A DNA stretch of 19,780 nucleotides from Perkinsus olseni (taxonomy: Eukaryota > Perkinsozoa > Perkinsida > Perkinsidae). Positions 1-9,900 of the stretch are shown one piece after another (within the stretch, counting starts at the first letter, position 1; every line of letters begins with the position of its first letter). A program made the position numbers and the translations under genes. The notes beneath the pieces were generated by a model, which did not search any database, was not told where the DNA came from, and was given only the letters and a program-made list of their open reading frames with translations. The stretch lies in assembly GCA_013115135.1 (NCBI GenBank), contig JABANP010000744.1, forward strand, positions 1 through 19,780, in the 5' to 3' direction.

Positions 1-1297
1 GGGGTCTATAACGACGCTGATGCCGTACCTGAAGACCACGCCATAACAGACGCACGGTAAGGCAGAATCATAGATAATTCCACACACGTGATTCAGGCTA
101 CACATGGAGCCAACTGCACACTAGCATCTCCACTAGACAGGGGGATTGGAGCAAGCTACTACTACGTGTATTGCTGCCGATGTACGGCATAATGGAGCGA
201 GTACTAGACATATCAGTGACCAGCCCGTGATAATCGGATTCCGAGTACGCGTCCGTCACGGCGCCGACCTCCCCACACCCGCCCTATTACTCTCGACATT
301 TCTTCACTATCTGCACAATGTAGTCGATGTACTCCCTGTCGTATTGCCCTGGCCTGCGGGGCTCCAGCGCTTCCCAAGTGACAATCATGCGTAACTACCA
401 CTCACGATACACATACAGAATACAGGCGCTAGACACTTACAAATGTGAGTCCCCAGGCGCGCAGGCGAGCTAAGTGGACGTCAGCCTCGGCTATTGGGAA
501 AGGCCTCCCCACAAAGGTAACCCCCTCGCCATACGGTACCGTAGGCTCGTCGGTCGAAGTCCCTAAAATAAATCATAGTGTTAGAAAGAAAAGCGGCAAA
601 GTAGCGGAACGGTTGCCAGCCGTCGCTTCATCACCATAAGGGATCTTAGACATCCCTCCAACGTTGATTCCTCTCAAGTGGACCCTGCGGCCCTTGGAGT
701 CCCGGAACTGCGTTCCCTGTATAATAACATCCCTTTCGACTTGCCGGGGCGCTCCGAACCTAAAGGAAACGTTCCAGTCACCCCGGCAGCGCTTCCTCCG
801 CGCACTTCTTATAGTCGGTCGGCTCCAAAATATTCGGACAATCATGCTTCGGCTTGAGCATGAATCGAGGGTTCCGAACAACCGCCCTGACAGTGTAGAA
901 GAGCCAGGGTCTCCCCAGCGCGTCACAGCCGCTGCAGTATTACATCTCGAACAAAACTATGCATCCAAGTGAGCCAATACTGCCGACGAATAGCCATGAA
1001 AAAATTCCGGTGCCTCGAAGCAACTGAGCAGGAAAAGTCCGGCCTGCTGCTTTGAGACAGCAACAGCTGCCGCAGACGAGAGATGCGACTTAGAATGGGT
1101 AGTAGACGCCATTGTAGATCCATCAAAGCCTTCTGGATCAGCTATGACGTCTCCTTGAGGTCGAAGGGGCTTACGTATTCTAGTAGGGGCAGCCAGATGA
1201 CCATCGAGGAGCCCAGAAGCATCGAAACCAGCTCTTCTGCATAAAACTTGGCAGTAAATCGGAAGACTTGGTGTGGAACGTGTGTGAACCACGGCAT
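1..1297 (-). CDS. Membrane-anchored GH5 endoglycoceramidase/glucosylceramidase-like protein, copy A (3' truncated by window edge, internal stop)
   Basis: Exons on the minus strand are 1175-1297, 806-1023, 635-759, 441-562, 291-394 and 1-28 (continuing past the edge), all joined at GT-AG sites in phase. The start is the ATG at 1297, because the following residues MPWFTHVPHQVF align with the start of copy B (MAWFTYVPHNVF). Two hydrophobic segments (about residues 21-40 and 48-66) predict an N-terminal membrane hairpin. The GH5 domain then begins with RRVHLRGINVGGMSKIPYG, RLRAWGLTF, VTWEALEPR and YGISVVIDP, the order found in fungal-type GH5 glycosylceramidases that cleave the glucosyl-ceramide bond. 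Exon lengths match copy B exactly, except that exon 2 is 218 rather than 206 nt. The extra 12 nt (932-943) contain an in-frame TAA. The gene may therefore be a pseudogene, unless the insertion is removed or recoded. The catalytic residues lie beyond the window. Confidence 0.85.
932..943 (-). other. 12-nt insertion with in-frame stop in exon 2 of GH5 copy A
   Basis: On the minus strand the 12 nt read GTAATACTGCAG. They begin GT, end AG and bring a TAA into frame. Removing them gives an exon of exactly 206 nt, the length of the matching exon of copy B, and restores an ungapped protein alignment from the second membrane segment to the shared NPRF motif. Twelve nucleotides is far below the smallest other intron here (41 nt), so ordinary splicing is doubtful. 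Assembly error, a disabling insertion or an exceptionally small removed element remain possible. Confidence 0.75.
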
Positions 1298-2075
1298 TAA
1301 AAGACAAATATGAGAAAAATGAACTTCAAGGGAAGTACTTCGTACTGCCGAGAACGACAGACACCGCGGAAAGCCTTAGTACCACCTTCATGTCTCAGAC
1401 ATGGTACAGTAAGGCAACGGGAACGACGCTGTCATGACCACATATTAACTCAATCCCCACGCTCATCGTCAAGTCCGCAATCGACCGAGTCCTCTCCTCT
1501 TCATGATACGAGGACCCGGTTGAGCGCCTACTAGTCTTATTCCAAGCAGCCGACGCCATTAACCCTGTAACTCAATAACGCATAACAGCAGGCTCTGCAA
1601 TCACATCTTAAGAACAGTACTTCTACTACGACTACTAAGGGTTGAACCTGTGAAATGCTAGTGTAGCAGCTAGGCTAACAGCATACTCTAGGCACACAAC
1701 AGATGTAAATCCAAATGATGGTAGGAATGGTATAGCAAGCACCCACTGAACGTCCCTCTCGCCTTTGCCAGAGGGGCATGGGCGCTAGAGGGTAGCAAGA
1801 GTGCTAAAGAGCGAGACGAATGCCAGTAGAATAAACCAGAGCAACAGAATGGGGGGCTCCATCCGAAGGGTGAGCCAAACAAACTGCAACAAATGAGAGA
1901 ATATATAGATGAACCATATAGCTGCCTTAAATAGGGTCCCTGCCCAAGGCAAGCAGCAGGCCTACGAACCAACACTTGGGAATGTTGGTTCGAGATGATG
2001 ATGAACTGAAGACGACACTGCCCCCCAAGTGGCCCTGACGGGGACAATGCTGCACTTGAGGTGCTCGAGTCGTTA
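1298..2075. other. Spacer between GH5 copies, with membrane-type coding potential on the minus strand
   Basis: This holds the upstream region of copy A and the 3' flank of copy B. Minus-strand 1921 down to 1785 encodes two hydrophobic stretches, including ILLLWFILLAFVSLFSTLAT, and ends in TAG. The same frame then runs from 1750 to a TAG at 1635-1637 with another hydrophobic stretch (VLAIPFLPSFGF, then LEYAVSLAATLAF). The first part could be a C-terminal membrane exon of copy B: a donor at 2131 and an acceptor at 1922 would join in phase. It includes YIFSH, also present in exon 1 of copy B, so a decayed duplicate is another reading. I cannot decide between these. I see no RNA gene or mobile element here. 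Confidence 0.4.
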
Positions 2076-5000
2076 TTAGGCCCGAGCTTCCAGCAGAGGA
2101 GAGGAGGCGAAGAGTTTAGATGCCGGCATACGACTGGAAGGGGCATTGTCCATGCATGGTCTATGGCGAATGCATAGCCAGTGGGACAGGACCTGAGGAT
2201 ACTCGCCGTCATCACGAGAACAACAGGACATCTCCGTTGGTATATCCGGCAGAGCTCGTTCAGTGGTCGAAGGCCTACCTGAGGGTCATGACTGAAGGTC
2301 AGAGTCTGCCTCGCCTTATCCAGCTCGTAGCTGCCATCAGACACCTACAACAAGCGACGTGAGATGATACCGCTCCTTCACCTTTTCCTGCCCACCTCAA
2401 CATCAACTCCTCTGGGATAATGTACTCCTAGCGGGACGAAGATCTCCGATCTGTTGGTCTCTGAGAAAAGGTCGTGTGAATGGACATGACGTAGTGGACC
2501 CCGCTACTACTGGCCGCCGGGTCCTGCTCAAAGCGCATGATGAAACACTTGTCATCATGAAGGCCGTCGAAGCGTGCCGACACGAGCTTGCCTGCCAACC
2601 TAACAGTCATCAGGTGACGGATCATAAGAGCGGTGAACATCGTCTCCTACTTGAAGGCATACGGGCGGACGACTGAGGGCATTCTGAGATGAGGGCCGCC
2701 GTTGCTGTCGGCACGGGGATTGGGCTCGCTGGTAAAGATGGAAAGGTCTTCCTTGTTCCAGCCATCCTGCCAAGGGAAGCATTGTTATCAACATGTCCGA
2801 TCCTCTGCGACGGAAAACACACTGAGAATGATACGCCGCGATACAGTTTCTCTCACGCGGAGCTACAGTGTCTCAAAGGACATCACTCTATCGAGCACTC
2901 TCCTGGTGACAGTAAGTAAGCTCGGACTCAGGGTGAGCTGACCCTCACTGTGACAACTGGGGTACTCTGGGGTACCCAACCGTAACCATGCGACCAGACA
3001 AGCAAGAATGCCACGCGGCAATACAGCACCGATCAAGAAGAGCTCAAGTGTCTCGAACGACGTCACTCGATCAAGCACCCTCAACCTGCTTGTACTAAGC
3101 ACGTGATATGCAGGAGAAAGTCTACAGGCTAGTCCCACTATCACAATTACCTGCATCTCCTTAGTGTTGTAAGGGACGTAGTTCCACACAGTCACTGCTT
3201 GCAGATCGCTACTCTCAACAGCCTCCATTGTGTCATTCATGGCCCTATCTGTGGAACCTGATACCGAGCAAATACGCAGCTGCAAAATGCCAGAAAAAAA
3301 CAGACCCCCATGACTTGGTGAAGGGTGAAGAAGTTGTTCAGCAGTTGTGGTACCCTTCAGAGTCGTCCCAGCTTACCATAGTCGCCGCACCACGGTATCC
3401 CGACTTCGCCCAGCAGTGTAGGGCCAACGTCCTTGCCACTAGCTTTCAAGTTGCGAAGACATCTCTTATGGGTATTAGGTGCCACTCCCGGACCCACATC
3501 GAACTGAAGCAATATGCTCTCCTACACACAGTCGCCGTGAGGTTCTCACCTTGAGCCCATATGTGGCAATCTCGCAGCCGAGCCACGTCCGATAGTTGGA
3601 ATACTGCAGCGTCGGACCATCGTACCTGCTCACGAGCAACTCGCGAACCATCAGGCAGCGAAGACTTCTACCAATGCGGCGCCCACACGATCCGGGTATC
3701 CTCAGGTACATCATCCTTAGTAGCAACATGAAGCTTAGGCCACTCCATGTCCATCGTAGGTCCTATAAAACGATGGTGAAAGACTATTCATGAGAGGACA
3801 CCCACCTAGGAAGATGATCCCGTCAGGCATCTTGGAAGTCACCGCCTTGGCGAAGTCCCTCCAGAAAGGCCTCATGTAACGAGCTGAAACACGAGAAAAT
3901 ACTCCACCTCTTCTGTTATTCGCCCGCGTGAAGACAGCACGCGTCGAAACACGCACGTTGCTTCCCACCAATCGAAAATCACCCCATCACTACTTTGAAA
4001 ATCTTCTTTAGTCTTCAAGTCGAAATATCTCTTCTTCAAGAGGCGCATCTTCCCATTGGCATCATAATCCCAGACGCCGTTATCATACCACGGATCCCTG
4101 TACCCCGGCAAGAACACTTTAGTATGGTTCTCGTTCAGTGCCTGATGATGACAACAATCGTCCGGCACTGCCCTGCTACCCGCCATCTCCTTACGAAGTG
4201 GCCGAGATACTTGAAGTCTTCGCCGTATTTGGGTAATTTCAACGACTTTCCGTTGGCTAGCTGTATCGTCTCCCACGGACTCATCAGATATCCTAGAGGC
4301 TGCGGGGCGTTGAACCTGGGTCAAGATTCGGAAAGGAGACAGACAGGCCGATGCCGCTAAGTGACCGAATGTTTACTTATCCAACGATAAGGCTCGGCCA
4401 ACCCATCCCATGTTGGGCTCATTCAAAGTTTCGAAGCCCAACACATTGGGTTCATCCTTCAGTGCCTCCGCCAGGGCGCTAACAGCACCATAGTAATGAC
4501 GACGGAGGTATGCACCAGCGTTCTCATCACCTGCAAAACATTATCTATACCAACCTTTACCGTATCTTCCGCGCTCAAGACAAAGATACTCACCAATCTT
4601 AGTCTTCGGCGCATAATCCTCGCCAGCGAAGAAGATAGCCCACATGGTAGCAGCTGGGTAGAAAAGGTTATTAACAGGCCACGACATCTTAGGGAAGAAT
4701 CTGAGATGCCACAGCTAGCCCCCGCCCTGGCTCCTTGCCCGGTAGCTCGATGTGTTCGCCAATCATGCTCTTGCTTGAGCGCGGATGATCAACCTTCGTG
4801 ATCCCTCCGAAGCGCCCGACCCCTTACCCCTTAGGGTCACTCTCGTCTGCCAAGTGGCTCTGATGCAGGAAGCAGGCCCCGGACTCTGAAAGCTTCTCGG
4901 GATCGAACCCGATCTTCTCCAAGGTCCAGCGAGGAGCGCCGTCACCACCCGTCCATCGGGACCAGGCCTACGCGCAGACGAGCCACATTACCACATTTCC

Positions 5001-6116
5001 CCCTCATCATTCCCGAGCCCTTACATCCTGATGGGGGTCAATGAGCACGCTAATGCCGTACCTACCACATAGAGGCATCACCAAGCTGACGAGTGAGCGG
5101 CCCCCAAGTCCTACTCTCGGCACTTCCGAATGATCTCCACCAAGTACTGGATATACTCAGTGTCATATTCTCCCGGAACACGAGGCTCCAATGCCTCCCA
5201 AGTGACGATGAACCGTAACTACAGCCCAGACACTTCGAGAGACGCTCGTGGGGGCGCGGATGATAAATTTCGTCACACTCGTCGTTCGCTGGCGCGGGCC
5301 GCTTCCCCCAATCAATTGCCACGTCCACGGAACGACGAAGCTGCTTATTACGAATGTTAAACCCCAAGCCCTCAGTCTCTGGAGATGGACATCAGCCTCC
5401 TCCAAGGCGAACGGTCGGCCGACAAAGGTAGCGCCCTCGCCGTAAGGAATGGTCGACTGACTGCTGTTACTGCCTGAAAGCCAGGATAGATCTCTCTATC
5501 GCTTCCCACTATCGAGCGAGAACCGCTAAGGTGCCCTCCATGACAGCCGCGAAGGGAAGCTCCTCATTACCAATTGGCATCTTCGACATTCCTCCAACAT
5601 TGATGCCTCTGAGATGGACCCTACGGCCAGCTGAATCTCTAAATGACGTCCCGTCAAGAATGACGTCACGCTCAACTTGGGCCGGAGCACCAAACCTGCA
5701 CCGCATGTTTCCAGCCCACTCTACAGGCTACCAAGAGCGGCTCACTTAGAATAGTCTTCAGGTTCGCGAACAGAAGGCTCATCGTGCTCGGGGGCCTTGG
5801 CGAATCGAGGGTTGCACAGTACTCCCCTGAAAGACTCCGAGAATGCCAGGCAAGGATGAGGACTATCGTACATTTTGTAGAGCAATGCACACCCCAGTGA
5901 AGCCCAGCAGCCCATAATGGTCCACCAAAACAAATCAGCGTCAGTAAGCACCTACAGGTAACGTGAGGCGGTCTACCGGTACTAGGCACCTACATGATTG
6001 GCAGTGACCAAGGAGAGACTAACGGTGAGGGCGATGAGCAAAGCGACGATCTCCTCTAGATAGAAGTGGGAGAAGATGTAAAACACATTATGTGGCACGT
6101 AGGTGAACCAAGCCAT
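2076..6116 (-). CDS. Membrane-anchored GH5 endoglycoceramidase/glucosylceramidase-like glycosidase, copy B (21 exons)
   Basis: Minus-strand exons: 5994-6116, 5746-5951, 5571-5695, 5352-5473, 5115-5218, 5025-5061, 4828-4967, 4594-4700, 4377-4530, 4195-4315, 3991-4141, 3806-3883, 3672-3762, 3550-3625, 3377-3503, 3151-3257, 2651-2766, 2511-2599, 2396-2460, 2279-2344, 2076-2192; all phases agree (about 773 residues). An N-terminal two-helix membrane hairpin precedes a (beta/alpha)8 domain: LRGINVGG, DPHQDAWSRWTGGDGAP, ETLNEPN with the acid/base Glu near residue 359, APHWYDGPTL, and LLGEVGIP with the nucleophile Glu near residue 578. WNKEDLSIF, VRPYA and a beta-rich C-terminal domain follow. The order matches fungal EGCrP-type GH5 (subfamily 12), which hydrolyses glucosylceramide or steryl glucosides; the substrate here is inferred. 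The last exon is the least certain: an alternative would splice at 2131 to a membrane exon near 1921. Confidence 0.88.
2821..3100. repeat. Two diverged direct copies of about 100 nt inside intron 16 of GH5 copy B
   Basis: Positions 2821-2920 and 3001-3100 align without gaps at an offset of exactly 180 nt. Shared blocks include agaatg, atacag, agctacagtgtctc against agctcaagtgtctc, and catcactctatcgagcac against cgtcactcgatcaagcac. Identity is roughly 70% by eye. This explains why the intron (2767-3150, 384 nt) is much longer than its neighbours. No coding function is seen. Confidence 0.7.
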
Positions 6117-6966
6117 GTTGTAATTAGTTCTATTGCACTAGTAGTTGCAGCAGCGGCAAGGTACGGAATTGCCACTAATTACTAAAGTATCAACTGAAGA
6201 AATAGGGACTCGACCGTACAAGGGCCGTTATGAGCTCCAAGCCCGCGCGATTTGGAAGAGTTAAATTTCCTCATTATCCGACCTCCTACTTCAGCTGCTG
6301 TCACCATACCCCGTATGCTACCCATTTCGAGTTCTGAAATAACGACGAACAGGGCCCTCTCAGGCCTCCTGAGGCATAGAGGAGGCCCTCCCCTGTCCCA
6401 AGAAGGGCGGCCATGCCCCTATCACCCCTATGTCAAGTGTACAGCACCACATTAACTCTGCCCCGACCGATACGGCGCGCTTTCGGAGACGAGCTGAGGA
6501 ATTTCAAGTTGTGTCTAGTGAGCAAGATAAAATTTTCTGGACCGTAGGTAGAAGTAAAAAGGAAGGGATCTGGTCCTGGCTAACGGCTGGGGGTTCAGGT
6601 TGGTACTTCGAGTTTCGGGCCTCCCATTCCTAGCTTGATCCGCACTTCTATTTTTTTCTGTTGCTTTTTCCTGATTGCCACGCGTGGTCCCTGGGACTTT
6701 GGCCGCTGCCCGTGGGTTGGAACATACTCTGAACTTTCTCTTATTCGTGAAAATCTAGTCTTACTAGTGCTGTCTTCGGCTACATTCAACAGCCATCGGC
6801 TTCCTCATTGCCGTGTCGGGTATCACCTGCATGATTGGCAGGAAAGGTCAAGAATTCTACCGCTGACGAGAGATAGTTTGACGCTCTCTCGGGGTGGGTG
6901 CTGCGTGGGTTCTCGCCAGTCGAGTCGATCAGCGTTATGCTAGCCAGTGGCGAGTCGCCGCTTCCC
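6117..6966. promoter_or_regulatory. Divergent intergenic region between GH5 copy B and the polyglobin gene
   Basis: The 850-nt gap separates two start codons pointing away from each other, so it should hold the 5' regions of both genes. Open frames in it (for example plus 6635-6943) have no recognisable domain and no splice continuation. A pyrimidine-rich stretch lies around 6649-6672 (plus strand). I see a short hairpin at 6363-6387 and no convincing TATA element. Promoter function is inferred from position only. Confidence 0.45.
6363..6387. repeat. Short hairpin in the divergent intergenic region
   Basis: Arms ggcctcct (6363-6370) and aggaggcc (6380-6387) are perfect complements around a 9-nt loop. 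Eight GC-rich pairs could fold, but a hairpin this short may also arise by chance. No function is assigned. Confidence 0.5.
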
Positions 6967-9900
6967 ATGGCCAACATCAATCGTCTCCTTTCCGCGGTTG
7001 AGAAGTCTCAGTCCGAAATCGGAGGTAGTACAGAGCCACCTGGACGCCGATGAGTATGAGAGCGAGTTGAGGTCTCATACTCATCGGCGATGTTCTCGCA
7101 AACTTTACTGCTGGACACCAATGATCTCTGCCCGCCTCCTGAATTGGCTCGAGGCCAAACCAGGAGCAATCTCAGTGTTCTAGTTTCTGGCAAAATGTGG
7201 CGAATTCGCTGCTGAGGATTCCGGAATTAAGTAGACCGGGTTTAACGTTATAACGTGGACGTACCAGAGAACGCGAGCTCCTTCGCTCCGCTCAGTTGTG
7301 AAGGATCGCCTTGAGGATGTAATAAAGAGGATGGACGTGCTGCAAGACGATCTCGTGAAGAACGTCGAGTCGACTGGACTTGTACAGGGAGGGAAAGAAC
7401 ACTCGGTTACGCTGAACTCGGGGATAGTCGAAACCGCGCTGGACAAGATATCTCAAGATATGTCGAAGTGGGTGGCAGCTGATAGGAGGAATAGATGCGG
7501 CTATTTGCGGATCCCTGCGTCCAGACGCCGTTGAACCGCAAACCTCGGGACTATCGCGATGGTGCTCAGGTTCAAGGCCATGGTGCGTGATGCCGCCTCC
7601 GCTCAAGAGGAGAAGAGGCATCAAGTATGCTCGACACATATCTTAAGATGCACATCTTTTCTCGTTTCCCGAGAAGTGTTTTAAGCCAGTTCTCGTTTCC
7701 TCAGAAAGCGGCTTTAGTGAAGAGAAGGATCGGACATGACGACAAATCACGATCGCTATTCGAAAGAGCCGGGGGCGACCGAAAACTCGAAGCCGTCGTT
7801 GCCAATTTCTACGGTAGATTTCGCTGCAGTGGTTCATGAACTTCCTGGGCTACGGTCAATGGTTTGTCTTGTGGACAGATAAGGCTGTTGCGGAACCCCG
7901 AACTAGGGCGTACTTCGAGAAGAACTCTCGTAAAGTGAAACACTTGAAGCAGAAGTTACAGACGTTCCTCGCTGCGTGAGACGGGATCTGAGTCGTGTGT
8001 CTTCTGTAGGCTTTCTGAGACTCGTACAACTGTGCTGCTTCGCTCGCAGTCTGGTGACTGGCCATGTGCCTATGAAATGTATGAGTGTCGAGATGTGATT
8101 GCGTACCTCTACTACGTATTGAATCGATCGTTTAGTATTTTTGCCGGAAAAATAGCAGCTCCTTGTTTCGATCAAGGGACCTTTGGGTTATGAGCCCAAC
8201 ACGCTATCCACTGCGCCAAGCTGCTTGTTGAATGTGTAGTACGTAAACGGATCCGGTTTGTTGGTTGGTAATCACCACTGACATCCATTACAGGTGAATG
8301 CTGTAATGAGTCTAGTTCGGTGATGTGGAAAGCACCTCCAAATGAATGATACCGTATAATACGATGGCGGCAGTCGATCGAAATGAAGTTCGGAGTCCGG
8401 AGGCCTCTTCATTCTATCTATATCAATAAGCCTGTCGATTTTTCTGTAGATCTCCTGATTGCTCTCTATCCCATCTCTCCTCGCCCGTCGCTGAGTTTCT
8501 GCCTCAGAACCCTCGGTGGGCCCTACAGCTACGACGTCACAGCGGTTAAAACCGCTCATTACTATCTCAACATCACCGATGTGCATTTCGATTGTGTCGT
8601 CGAGCTTTTCACTGCGGCGTTTAACGAGGTGGGAGCTACTCTCGCTCAGAGATAAGCCCGTAGTGACCGGAATCATTTGGATCAGGTTGGAATTCATCCG
8701 GCAGTAACGGAGGAAGCGGGGACCCTGCTAGGAAAGGTACCAACAACCGAATCCCTGTTAATGACGCTCGAATTGATAACACGGTTGCTGCATCGCGCCG
8801 AGGCCATCATCTGAGTGCATCTCTCCCACTCAGACACGTCGAGAAGTGACCACCGGATACACTGTGAGAACAGAAATCGCTCGTCGCAACAACGAGCGGG
8901 GCCTCGAGGGCCTATACGAGAAGCTCATCGGAGATAACGACGACCTAGTCCCCTTTATAGAGCGTTTAATGGACATCATATCCTTGGATAAGCGTATCTT
9001 ATGGGCCTTTGAAGACCGGGACATCGACACCATACAAGAAGGTCTGTTATACTATCTAACTGATGTTTTGGGCGGTCCTCTAACGTATAAGGGAAAGAAC
9101 CTTTCTACCATACATCGTTCACTGGAGCTCAATGACTTTCATTTCGATGCCTTCCTGATGAACATCGAGCGGGCACTGTCGAGTCTTGGCATTGATGACG
9201 ACACAGTAGACGAGATCATGGTTATTCTCGAGCCTCAGCGGACCAGCGTTCTGTCCGGCCAGAAGAAGCGAGTGGAGTCCGGTGCTCGTTTTGTGGATGG
9301 GAAGAATCTTCTGGAGCGCGTCGGCGGAGAAATGACGATCGAAGGCGTCGTAGACACCTTGTTCAGCGCACTCAACTTGGACCCTCGCGTTAAATTTTTC
9401 TTCCATTTGGACGCTGCCCGCACGAGGCAAATAAAGATTCGCTTAACGCAGCTCCTGATAGGGGCTTGCGGAGGGCCCAAGCTGTACGACATTGCACGGT
9501 TGAAGCCCGCCCACTTCAATCACAACATCACTGATTATCATTTCGACGCTGTCTGTGAGAATCTGCGGGTGTCCTGCGAAGTCGTAGACATTCCACCTGC
9601 ATTCATTGATGAGCTCATGGAGACAGTTGTGAAGCTGCGCCAGGAGATCACCAGCGGATGTGAGCCTGTGCATGGCAGCGTTCGCGGCAGTCTTTGGGAG
9701 CATCTTTGAAACTGGCTGCAGGCACTATTCGTCTCGAAATCGCCCATCGCAATATTGAAAGTGCAGGAACAGCAAGCCTTTACTCACAGCTGGGCAAGAA
9801 AGACGGCATCGTCGTATTTGTCGACAAGCTTTTCAAGTAACATCGATACCAGTTGACTCGACTGCGTCTCAGATCGGGCCCTCCGGATAATTAATCCATC

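Noticed and set aside
1688..2344. 218-residue minus-strand open frame running on from the GH5 C-terminal region
   Set aside because: It reads through the donor at 2278. Only its first 22 residues match the GH5 family, and the hydrophobic helices downstream are in a different frame, so it is mainly read-through.
4890..4912. T-arm-like GGGATCGAACCC suggesting another tRNA
   Set aside because: It lies within a GH5 exon encoding EKIGFDPEKL, and no matching acceptor or anticodon arm exists nearby.
6635..6943. 102-residue plus-strand open frame starting with a hydrophobic stretch
   Set aside because: The hydrophobic start comes from a T-rich tract; no domain, and no phase-compatible junction to the globin exons.
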